This document shows positions 1 through 5,278 of a DNA stretch of 6,962 bases, piece by piece; positions within the stretch are counted from its first letter, which is position 1; each line of letters starts with the position of its first letter. Under the pieces are notes generated by a model. That model had not been told where the DNA came from and did not search any database. It saw only the letters and a program-made list of their open reading frames with translations. Source of the DNA: JAEYZS01 sp031374125 (GTDB taxonomy: Bacteria; Bdellovibrionota; Bdellovibrionia; Bdellovibrionales; JAEYZS01). The translations under genes and the position numbers were made by a program. The DNA lies in contig JANMFM010000280.1 in assembly GCA_031374125.1 (NCBI GenBank), positions 1-6,962 on the forward strand. The letters run 5' to 3'.

Positions 1-428
1 AGAACTTGGAGGCTGGCAAAGGCAATCCGACCCTTGAGGTTATCAAAAGTGTTTCTAGTATATTGAATTTTGATCTAGAGTTGCTTCCCCAAAAAACAGA
101 TTGGGATTCTCTGTGCCATTATGGACTGGGTCTTATGGCTAAAAATGATGAAACAAAGAACCTAAAAAAACAACGAAGTAAAAATGGCCTTAAAAATCTT
201 TTAATTTCTGCATGTCTAGAGATTCAAAACTCAAAGATAATTATAGATAAAGAAAGATACAGAGTAGCGGTTGAAGCATTAATTTTGGCTCTTAAAAATC
301 ACTATGGAAAGTTTTTTAAAGAAAATTTAAATCAACCCATCATAAAAGAATTTATACCAAAAGAAATTACAGGGAAACATCTCAAGCTTTATAGGTATTC
401 CAAAGATATATTAGGACAATATTTATGA
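1..428 (+). CDS. XRE-family HTH protein, 5' end cut by window edge; putative antitoxin or repressor
   Basis: The reading frame is open from the left edge (first complete codon at base 3) to a TGA at 426-428, so the start lies outside the window. The TTG at base 6 is most likely an internal leucine: the first visible residues, N-L-E-A-G-K-G-N-P-T-L-E, match the end of a Cro/C1 (XRE) helix-turn-helix, where the pattern (N/R)LExGKxNPTLxTL follows the recognition helix. About 100 residues of lysine-rich, mainly helical-looking sequence follow that I do not recognise. Its last four bases (ATGA) overlap the start of the nucleotidyltransferase gene, so the two are probably translationally coupled. 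In such pairs the HTH protein usually represses the operon and neutralises its partner; here that role is inferred from context only. The HTH assignment is fairly safe, the antitoxin role less so. Confidence 0.75.
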   Translation, partial: NLEAGKGNPTLEVIKSVSSILNFDLELLPQKTDWDSLCHYGLGLMAKNDETKNLKKQRSKNGLKNLLISACLEIQNSKIIIDKERYRVAVEALILALKNHYGKFFKENLNQPIIKEFIPKEITGKHLKLYRYSKDILGQYL

Positions 429-949
429 ACTTAAATAATAAAATATTAAAACGCTTTTTAAAAATCGCTGGAGAAAAAATGAATGGCGAGTGGGTTGTTA
501 TCGGCGGAACAGTTTTGCCCATGCTGGGAGTAGATCATCGGGCGACGATAGATATTGATTTTGTCTCTAAATCAAAGAAGGAAGAAACTTTAAAGTTGAT
601 GACTATTGCCGAGGAATTAGGATTAAGCGTCGAGACAATCAATCAGGCCGGAGCTTTTTTTCTATATCAAATTCCAAATTTTGAAAAAAATCTTTTGCTT
701 TTACACAATGGCCCAGCCGCGCAAATATATAGACCCAACTTGTGGTTATACATTCAATTGAAAATTAAAAGATTATCAGATTCGGACGTTATAGATTGTG
801 TGGAGTACATTAAGTATTCAAAGAGAAATGATGAAGTCGATAATTCGGATAAAGAGAAGATAGAAAAAATGATTTCTAGTCAGATCAGTAAAGAGTCCAA
901 CAAAGATAAAATTACAAAATTAAAAGCTATTTTAGAGGCAATGAAATAA
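425..949 (+). CDS. Small nucleotidyltransferase, DUF6036/AbiEii-like; putative toxin of an HTH-NTase pair
   Basis: The 174-residue protein carries the signature of the DNA polymerase beta-like nucleotidyltransferase fold. V-V-I-G-G-T lies at residues 24-29, and T-I-D-I-D-F at 41-46 supplies two acidic metal ligands, D43 and D45. A basic patch, L-K-I-K-R, follows at 112-116, in the place where DUF6036 and AbiEii-like proteins have a conserved Lys/Arg helix. Proteins of this group transfer nucleotides to RNA or protein targets, and several are type IV toxins. The substrate here cannot be read from sequence. The start is ATG at 425, with AGGA at 413-416 eight bases upstream, and it overlaps the stop of the XRE gene. 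The C-terminal 40 residues are charged, probably helical, and unassigned. The gene could instead be a housekeeping NTase of unknown role, but the tight coupling to an HTH gene favours a toxin-antitoxin or phage-defence module. Confidence 0.72.
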   Translation: MNLNNKILKRFLKIAGEKMNGEWVVIGGTVLPMLGVDHRATIDIDFVSKSKKEETLKLMTIAEELGLSVETINQAGAFFLYQIPNFEKNLLLLHNGPAAQIYRPNLWLYIQLKIKRLSDSDVIDCVEYIKYSKRNDEVDNSDKEKIEKMISSQISKESNKDKITKLKAILEAMK

Positions 950-1059
950 ATCTATGTCTGTCCGAAAATCGAATTCTTTAATAAGTTGAATGATAAGCAT
1001 AATAATTAGTTGGTTCAAAACGCAGACAAGATATTTTTAATAAATAAAGTTGCAGCGAA

Positions 1060-1098
1060 TATTCCTTATATGATATATATATTTCCATATAAGGAATA
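1060..1098. repeat. Perfect 13-bp inverted repeat, candidate operator or stem-loop
   Basis: The arms TATTCCTTATATG (1060-1072) and CATATAAGGAATA (1086-1098) are perfect reverse complements, separated by 13 AT-rich bases. No run of T follows the right arm, so it does not look like an intrinsic terminator for the nucleotidyltransferase gene. It lies 48 bases before the secreted-protein start, and its spacer is rich in TATA-like hexamers that could serve as a -10 element. An operator overlapping a promoter is therefore one reading. An RNA hairpin near the ribosome binding region is another. Confidence 0.6.
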
Positions 1099-1146
1099 GA
1101 AAGTGTCGAGAAAAATATGGAAACCAAAATTTAAAGAAACAATTTA

Positions 1147-1956
1147 GTGAAGACCATATTGATATTAGTTCTTTTTCTATACGCGCATGATTTGTATGCC
1201 GAAGACGAAGTTCCTCCTGAAATTAAAAAAATAGAAAAATATACTGCAATAATAAATTTTTTACCTGAAGAAGGACGGGGTAAACTAACTATCAAGAAAG
1301 GCCAAAAAATTGTTTATAAAGAAAATGATGGTTATCATTATTATTTTGGACTTAATAGTAGAAAAGATAAATTCTCTGGAAAAAATATAACCGGAAATAA
1401 AATACCAAACCTTGTCATTACTAACTTCGTGGGAGGATTAAATTGCTGTGTTTATTCACATATTTTTGAACTGGGCGAAAGATTTAGGAAAATTATAACC
1501 CTTTATACGAAAAAAGGAATTGAACTTGTAGATTTAGATCTAGATAAAGTCATGGAAATTGAATTGGAAGAAGAACCTATTTATGGTGTGTTTGCGAGTA
1601 TAGCTGGGTCTCCAGCAGGAAGAGTGGTTTTAAAATATATAAATAATGACTATAAATTGGCGCCACAGTTAATGAAAAAGCCACCGCCGACCGAAAAACA
1701 GCTTAAAAAATTAAAAAATCAAATTGTTAAAGCTTTTAAGAAACAAGATGGCCCAGATCTCCCGTATGATTTTTTGAAAGCATTAATGGATTTAAGTTAC
1801 ACAGGTCACTTAGATATGGCGTTAAAAATCGCGGATGAAACTTGGCCGCCGACCAAGGAAGGGCTTCCGGAATTTAAAAAAACTTTTATTTCATGTTTGA
1901 ACGAGAGTGAATACTGGAAAGCCTTCTCCGATTCTTTGAATAAATCTAAAAAATAA
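1147..1956 (+). CDS. Secreted protein of unknown function
   Basis: The 269-residue protein starts with a short signal peptide: K2, a hydrophobic stretch at about 4-13, and a probable cleavage after L-Y-A at residue 18. It should be exported by Sec to the periplasm or beyond. Residues 80-175 resemble a family of exported bacterial proteins in which 'DITGdGiPNLVIxxxxGGxxCC' is followed by 'FELG', an aspartate-rich turn and 'SPAPRVVLxY'. Here these are N-K-I-P-N-L-V-I-T-N-F, G-G-L-N-C-C (C100, C101), D-L-D-L-D-K (129-134) and S-P-A-G-R-V-V-L-K-Y (155-164). The C-terminal part (about 184-262) matches that family's helical tail, with Y-T-G-H and E-T-W-P-P. Function is unknown; the aspartate turn recalls calcium-binding FG-GAP/VCBS loops but is degenerate. 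The GTG start is forced by an in-frame TAA at 1132-1134, and its ribosome binding site is weak (AAAGAA, 1133-1138). The gene overlaps the convergent nucleotidyltransferase gene by 11 bases. Confidence 0.75.
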   Translation: MKTILILVLFLYAHDLYAEDEVPPEIKKIEKYTAIINFLPEEGRGKLTIKKGQKIVYKENDGYHYYFGLNSRKDKFSGKNITGNKIPNLVITNFVGGLNCCVYSHIFELGERFRKIITLYTKKGIELVDLDLDKVMEIELEEEPIYGVFASIAGSPAGRVVLKYINNDYKLAPQLMKKPPPTEKQLKKLKNQIVKAFKKQDGPDLPYDFLKALMDLSYTGHLDMALKIADETWPPTKEGLPEFKKTFISCLNESEYWKAFSDSLNKSKK

Positions 1957-2941
1957 TCATATCAGAGATTTCCGAATTCTCCTCGATGATTTGATCATCC
2001 AGAATCACCACGTTCCTTAGAGAGCAGCGCTCCTTTATCTCGACGTTCTTTCCTACAACCAGAAATCCCTCAAGTGTGCAGTCATTAAAAAGAGTAAAGT
2101 CTTTATCGACAAATAGATATTCGAGGCTATCGTGCGGCGGAAGCTTTAGATCAATGGACAAATCATTCAAACGGCTCTCTGGGGCGTATTTTTCTAATAA
2201 CGAAGTTAAAAATTTAGAATATTTTTTTTCTTTTAAAAACCTCAACACACTCTTAGTGCAATCTAGAAAATCTTTTTGATTTCCGGTCTCAAAAAAGTGT
2301 CCGGTAGTTTTATAGATATGAACCTGATGGCCTTCCCGCATCGCAGTTTTTAGAGAATCAAACAGTTCAGAAGGGCCTTGAGGTAGAAATTTAAAAATTT
2401 CATCAGATAAAATTCTAAAGCCGGTAAAGTGATAGCCCTTTGTTGCGTTGGCGGGCTTTGTTTTTCCGATATCGAGAACTCGATCCTCGTTATCCACCCA
2501 AACACCGCCGAACTTTGTTCCAACATCAGGATGTTCCATAACAACGAGGGTAGCGATAGGTTTTTTTAACTTATGGTTTTTTTCAGCAAGCTCAACAAAA
2601 TTGTCATCTGATAAGAATACACAATCGCCGTTTGCAACCCAGAAGTAATCGTCACCCTCAAGAGTTGAGCGCACATTCTCTATTCCGCCGCCAGTTCCGA
2701 GAACCTCTTTCCCGTCGCTCACGAACTTAACATCTGGATCGAATTTTGAGAGAGTCTTTTGTAATTCACCCTCTAGGTGGAAAGTATTCGCAACGATATT
2801 ATTAAAATTCTTTTTATCAAAGTAATGAAGCGAATAAAAAAACATTGGCACATTCAAGATCGGAAGTGCAGGCTTTGGAATTCTCTCAGTTATGGGCCTT
2901 AGTCTTGTGCCAAGTCCCGCGGATAAAATTTGTAAGTTCAT
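1946..2941 (-). CDS. Sugar-1-phosphate nucleotidyltransferase with C-terminal beta-helix; MurU-like catalytic domain
   Basis: The enzyme probably condenses an NTP with a sugar-1-phosphate to give an NDP-sugar and pyrophosphate in the cytoplasm. The nucleotide-binding signature S-A-G-L-G-T-R-L-R-P-I-T-E-R-I-P-K spans residues 7-23, G-T-G-G-G is at 82-86, and the metal-binding N-G-D is at 104-106. Residues of about 280-331 have the spaced hydrophobic and glycine pattern of a left-handed beta-helix. The protein has 331 residues, whereas MurU, which makes UDP-MurNAc, has about 220 and lacks this tail. The product could therefore be UDP-MurNAc, GDP-mannose or another NDP-sugar. The start is ATG at 2941 with AGAGGG about eight bases upstream. 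It begins 26 bases after the kinase gene and surely shares its transcript. The kinase-first order matches amgK-murU of Pseudomonas. The family is confident; the substrate is not. Confidence 0.88.
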   Translation of the reverse strand: MNLQILSAGLGTRLRPITERIPKPALPILNVPMFFYSLHYFDKKNFNNIVANTFHLEGELQKTLSKFDPDVKFVSDGKEVLGTGGGIENVRSTLEGDDYFWVANGDCVFLSDDNFVELAEKNHKLKKPIATLVVMEHPDVGTKFGGVWVDNEDRVLDIGKTKPANATKGYHFTGFRILSDEIFKFLPQGPSELFDSLKTAMREGHQVHIYKTTGHFFETGNQKDFLDCTKSVLRFLKEKKYSKFLTSLLEKYAPESRLNDLSIDLKLPPHDSLEYLFVDKDFTLFNDCTLEGFLVVGKNVEIKERCSLRNVVILDDQIIEENSEISDMIIF

Positions 2942-2967
2942 CTTGAAGACCCTCTTGGGTATCTGGC

Positions 2968-4011
2968 CTAACTATCAGTGAAATGTTTATCAAACACTTT
3001 ATGATCAGATAGAATTGTTAAGAAGTTTTCGTACTTAGGATTTTTTTCTAAACTATCTTTAACCTTGAGCAATGTATTGTGAATATACTTTAGATACCTT
3101 GTATCTTTTCTGGCTACAAAGAAACTGGAAAAACTTCCGCAAGCTTTAAAGCATCTTTGAATACTTTGAATTTCATAAATGTAATTGAAATGCTTAAGGT
3201 CTTCAATGGGCTTATAAATTTTTGCTCTTTCTTCCAAGTAATATTTTAAAAGTTTTTCAGAAATATTTGGATCAAGATCAACATAAGAGTCTTTAAGTAA
3301 ACTCACCAAATCATACTGGACCGGACCAAGTCTCGCATCCTGGAAATCAATCACTCTCATTTTTCCGAGCTTAATCATAAGATTTCTCGAATGATAATCT
3401 CTATGTGAGATGAATTTTTCTTCTTTATCTAGAGTTTTACAAATATCAACAAAGTCAGCCTGAAGCCCTTTGCTTTCGCTTGCGGTGAATTTGATTTCAC
3501 ACAAACTTTCTAAGAGGTTTTTGTAAGCATAGTTCATTTCCCACAAAAGTTTTTCTGTATCAAAGGCAATTTTAAAAGCATGGCAGTTTGTTTTATCCAG
3601 AGATGCTGGATAATGAATTTTTATGATTTCATCTAAAGCCTGCTTGTAGAAAGGAATGATGGCTTCTTGATTTTGATTTTCCCAGAATTTTCTTTCTAAA
3701 GTTAAATCGCCAAGGTCTTCTTGCATAAGAAGTCCTTCCTTTGGAGATTTGGCGACGATTTTTGGAGTATGGATTTTGTGTTTTTCAAAATGCTTAAGGA
3801 CGCTCAATAGCGGATAATCATCTACGTTCTCACTAAAGGGCTCCCAGTCCATCAGAACCCAAGACTTGTCTTCTGTTACCACGCGGTAATATTTGCGATT
3901 GGAGGCGTCGCCAGCGAGCTGAAAGATCTGAAATGGAGTATTGCCAAGAGTCTTAGAAACAAATCCATAAAACTTAAGCTCTTGAACTTTGTCGTCTGTG
4001 ATTAAAGTCAT
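2968..4011 (-). CDS. Aminoglycoside phosphotransferase-fold sugar kinase, AmgK-like
   Basis: This 347-residue cytoplasmic protein has the APH/choline kinase fold (PF01636). The ATP-binding lobe includes G-D-A-S-N-R-K-Y-Y-R-V (34-44), close to the A-S-x-R-x-Y-x-R-V seen in AmgK. The catalytic loop is H-R-D-Y-H-S-R-N-L-M (203-212), with the likely base D205 and N210. The metal-binding motif is I-D-F-Q-D-A-R-L-G-P (221-230), with D222. D-F-Q-D-A followed by G-P-x-x-Y-D-L is typical of the AmgK-type group that phosphorylates the anomeric carbon of N-acetylmuramate or N-acetylglucosamine, rather than of drug-resistance enzymes. The next gene is a sugar-1-phosphate nucleotidyltransferase, which would use that product. 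The start is ATG at 4011, with only a weak Shine-Dalgarno (GGA close to the start, GAG further up). The pair would let the cell reuse cell-wall sugars without de novo synthesis. Substrate identity remains an inference. Confidence 0.85.
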   Translation of the reverse strand: MTLITDDKVQELKFYGFVSKTLGNTPFQIFQLAGDASNRKYYRVVTEDKSWVLMDWEPFSENVDDYPLLSVLKHFEKHKIHTPKIVAKSPKEGLLMQEDLGDLTLERKFWENQNQEAIIPFYKQALDEIIKIHYPASLDKTNCHAFKIAFDTEKLLWEMNYAYKNLLESLCEIKFTASESKGLQADFVDICKTLDKEEKFISHRDYHSRNLMIKLGKMRVIDFQDARLGPVQYDLVSLLKDSYVDLDPNISEKLLKYYLEERAKIYKPIEDLKHFNYIYEIQSIQRCFKACGSFSSFFVARKDTRYLKYIHNTLLKVKDSLEKNPKYENFLTILSDHKVFDKHFTDS

Positions 4012-4035
4012 TTTTCCGTCTCATTCCCTAAAGAT

Positions 4036-4044
4036 ATTCTACCA
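4036..4044 (-). promoter_or_regulatory. Candidate extended -10 promoter for the kinase-nucleotidyltransferase operon
   Basis: On the minus strand the bases read TGGTAGAAT: a TG dinucleotide, one base, then a hexamer matching TATAAT at five of six positions. No good -35 hexamer sits 16-18 bases upstream, which is acceptable for an extended -10 promoter. Transcription would start near 4029, leaving a leader of about 18 bases before the ATG at 4011. The 110-base gap between this gene and the next upstream gene has no clear terminator, so read-through from upstream is also possible. Confidence 0.35.
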
Positions 4045-4121
4045 GCTATTATGCTGACAGAAGGAGAGGCTAAAAACAAGATGAAAATAGGTTTAACAGA
4101 TCCGAGTCCGCATCACTCTAA

Positions 4122-5036
4122 TTACTGATGTTGAGTTTCTGGGTCTAGCAATAAAAGACTATAGAAGTCTTTAAGATTAGACTTGCCCTGAAATTCTAAG
4201 TGGAACAACTTAAGTGCACTGATAAGCTCCGGGTCTAGAAGTGCTTCTTTCTGAATTTCATCAAAAGATTTTTGTGAAGAAATAATAAAGAATGGATGTT
4301 CTCTGTGAGAATGGTTTTTAATAAAGTTGAAGATTTCAGCAGCCTCGTTTTGAGATAAATCTAGAATTTCTGGAATGTAGATAGAAATTCTCCCCAAACT
4401 TGGCAGATTTTCAGAAAACCTTGGAGAATTCATTTCTAAAACACTATAAGGAACAAATGCATTTCGATTTAGTAGTGAATGGATGTCGTGTGCGATGGCT
4501 CTTGTTTGCGTATAATCGCCACCCGTCAAGAAAAGTGCGGATCTCCACACCTTGTCGTTTTTAGTTTCGATGTCTGTAGTTTTTTCTTCGTAATTTCGAG
4601 TCAATGAAAGAACGATATCATCGTTCATGTTTTTGAAAAGCGGAATGACGTTGCTTGAGCTTTCTTTCATTTTGTTTGCTTTGATAATGGATTCTTCGAT
4701 TTTTATTCTTCTTAATTTCTCTTTTTTAATGATGAAATCTTTAAGAGTAGTATCGAGAAAAATATGTAGGTCTTCGAAGTTTAGAGGATCAACGTTCATT
4801 CCATCTTTGATCACGATAGAACCAAAAATTTCTCCATCAACATAAACAGGAACAAGGATCGCGCCTTTGGCAATCACAAATTGTGCTCCTACATTTCTTT
4901 GAATGGTTTCAAAGACCGAGTTGTAAGAGTCATCATTATGATCAGCATTCTGACCAAAATAAACAAACTCCACAGAGCATCCATATTTTTGTTCTGCGAT
5001 TTTAGAGACCTTTGTTGTAGCTTCGAAAATATTCAT
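4122..5036 (-). CDS. Degenerate sigma-54 activator-like protein: sensor plus inactive AAA+-like domain, no HTH
   Basis: Using ATG at 5036 the protein has 304 residues. AGGGTGG at 5045-5051 lies eight bases upstream of this ATG, which favours it over an in-frame GTG at 5048 that would add four residues. Residues of about 1-110 look like a GAF-type sensor (A-I-L-V-P-V-Y-V-D-G-E-I-F-G-S), matching the AAIVPIYIENDFVG region of the neighbouring activator. A charged linker (about 105-160) follows. Residues of about 165-295 can be aligned with the AAA+ core of that activator, but the Walker A position reads G-G-D-Y-T-Q-T-R with no GK, the Walker B position reads I-Y-I-P-E-I with no DE, and the GAFTGA segment is missing. 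F-F-I-I-S-S-Q-K-S-F-D-E-I parallels V-R-I-I-A-A-T-N-R-D-L-K-E. The protein ends after the segment equivalent to R-K-E-D-I-P-I-L-I-E-H-F-L, so the lid and the HTH are absent. It should neither hydrolyse ATP nor bind DNA this way. The frame is intact, so it is probably a maintained partner or sensor rather than a pseudogene. Confidence 0.75.
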   Translation of the reverse strand: MNIFEATTKVSKIAEQKYGCSVEFVYFGQNADHNDDSYNSVFETIQRNVGAQFVIAKGAILVPVYVDGEIFGSIVIKDGMNVDPLNFEDLHIFLDTTLKDFIIKKEKLRRIKIEESIIKANKMKESSSNVIPLFKNMNDDIVLSLTRNYEEKTTDIETKNDKVWRSALFLTGGDYTQTRAIAHDIHSLLNRNAFVPYSVLEMNSPRFSENLPSLGRISIYIPEILDLSQNEAAEIFNFIKNHSHREHPFFIISSQKSFDEIQKEALLDPELISALKLFHLEFQGKSNLKDFYSLLLLDPETQHQ

Positions 5037-5084
5037 CCGTTTTTCCACCCTAAGCGATCTTCTTCTAGTAACGGATGTGTATAA

Positions 5085-5100
5085 TACAAATGCCGTGCCT
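5085..5100 (-). promoter_or_regulatory. Candidate sigma-54 (-24/-12) promoter for the degenerate activator-like gene
   Basis: On the minus strand the bases read AGGCACGGCATTTGTA. Against the consensus TGGCACG-N4-TTGC(A/T), the -24 half matches at six of seven positions (AGGCACG). The gap is exactly four bases, and the -12 half reads TTGTA, with T in place of the usual C. The GG and G(C) elements are ten bases apart, as required. Transcription would begin near 5074, about 38 bases before the ATG at 5036 and just upstream of its ribosome binding site. The substitution at -12 is the main weakness. Confidence 0.5.
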
Positions 5101-5116
5101 ATTTTTAGGTGTAAAA

Positions 5117-5138
5117 ACAGGCTACACGCATATCCTGT
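5117..5138. promoter_or_regulatory. Dyad upstream of the putative sigma-54 promoter, possible activator-binding site
   Basis: ACAGGCTA (5117-5124) and TATCCTGT (5131-5138) form an inverted repeat with seven of eight pairs matching and six bases between the arms. It is centred about 28 bases upstream of the GG of the -24 element. Dyads of this size bound by Fis-type HTH dimers are usual upstream of sigma-54 promoters, though commonly further away. It could also be a chance repeat in a short intergenic region. Confidence 0.35.
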
Positions 5139-5182
5139 AAGCTACCGATATTAATATGAAATAATGGATTTGTTGGAATTAC

Positions 5183-5221
5183 AAAAAAAGAAAGTTCGGC
5201 CTTTTAAGTGCCGAACTTTTT
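5183..5221 (-). terminator. Rho-independent terminator downstream of the sigma-54 activator gene
   Basis: A perfect 10-bp stem, AAAGTTCGGC (5191-5200) with GCCGAACTTT (5210-5219), encloses a nine-base loop. On the minus strand the 3' arm is followed by one C and seven consecutive T (5189-5183), a strong intrinsic terminator. On the plus strand the stem is followed by only two further T, so it may also work weakly in that direction. It is the second of two hairpins after the activator stop codon and separates that gene from the next one on the same strand. Confidence 0.8.
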
Positions 5222-5243
5222 AGATTTCATGAAGTCATTACAA

Positions 5244-5266
5244 GAAAAGGTGAGCCGCACCTTTTC
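5244..5266 (-). terminator. First hairpin after the activator gene; identical copy at the right window edge
   Basis: The arms GAAAAGGTG (5244-5252) and CACCTTTTC (5258-5266) are perfect complements around the five-base loop AGCCG. It starts 13 bases after the activator stop codon on the minus strand. The 3' arm carries its own T run (CACCTTTTCTTG), giving a terminator with the A and T tracts folded into the stem. The same 23 bases recur at 6940-6962. Confidence 0.6.
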
Positions 5267-5278
5267 CAAAGGGTTGCG

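Noticed and set aside
6..8. TTG at base 6 as the start codon of a complete 140-residue gene
   Set aside because: The preceding codon (AAC) and the following residues form the conserved end of an XRE helix-turn-helix, so this leucine is internal and the gene begins outside the window.
950..1146. tRNA, CRISPR or small structured RNA in the gap before the secreted-protein gene
   Set aside because: Only the single 13-bp inverted repeat and AT-rich sequence are visible; there is no cloverleaf and no repeat-spacer pattern.
2076..2648. Several 64-67 codon open frames on both strands within the nucleotidyltransferase gene
   Set aside because: They lie in other frames of a confidently assigned gene, have no ribosome binding site or recognisable motif, and look like shadows.
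4497..4521. G-G-D-Y-T-Q-T-R in the short activator-like protein as a functional Walker A motif
   Set aside because: The essential GK(T/S) is missing, so nucleotide binding by this loop is unlikely; I treat it as a relic of the motif.
4627..5084. Plus-strand frames opposite the degenerate activator-like gene
   Set aside because: They are hydrophobic antisense frames produced by the minus-strand coding sequence; nothing supports expression.
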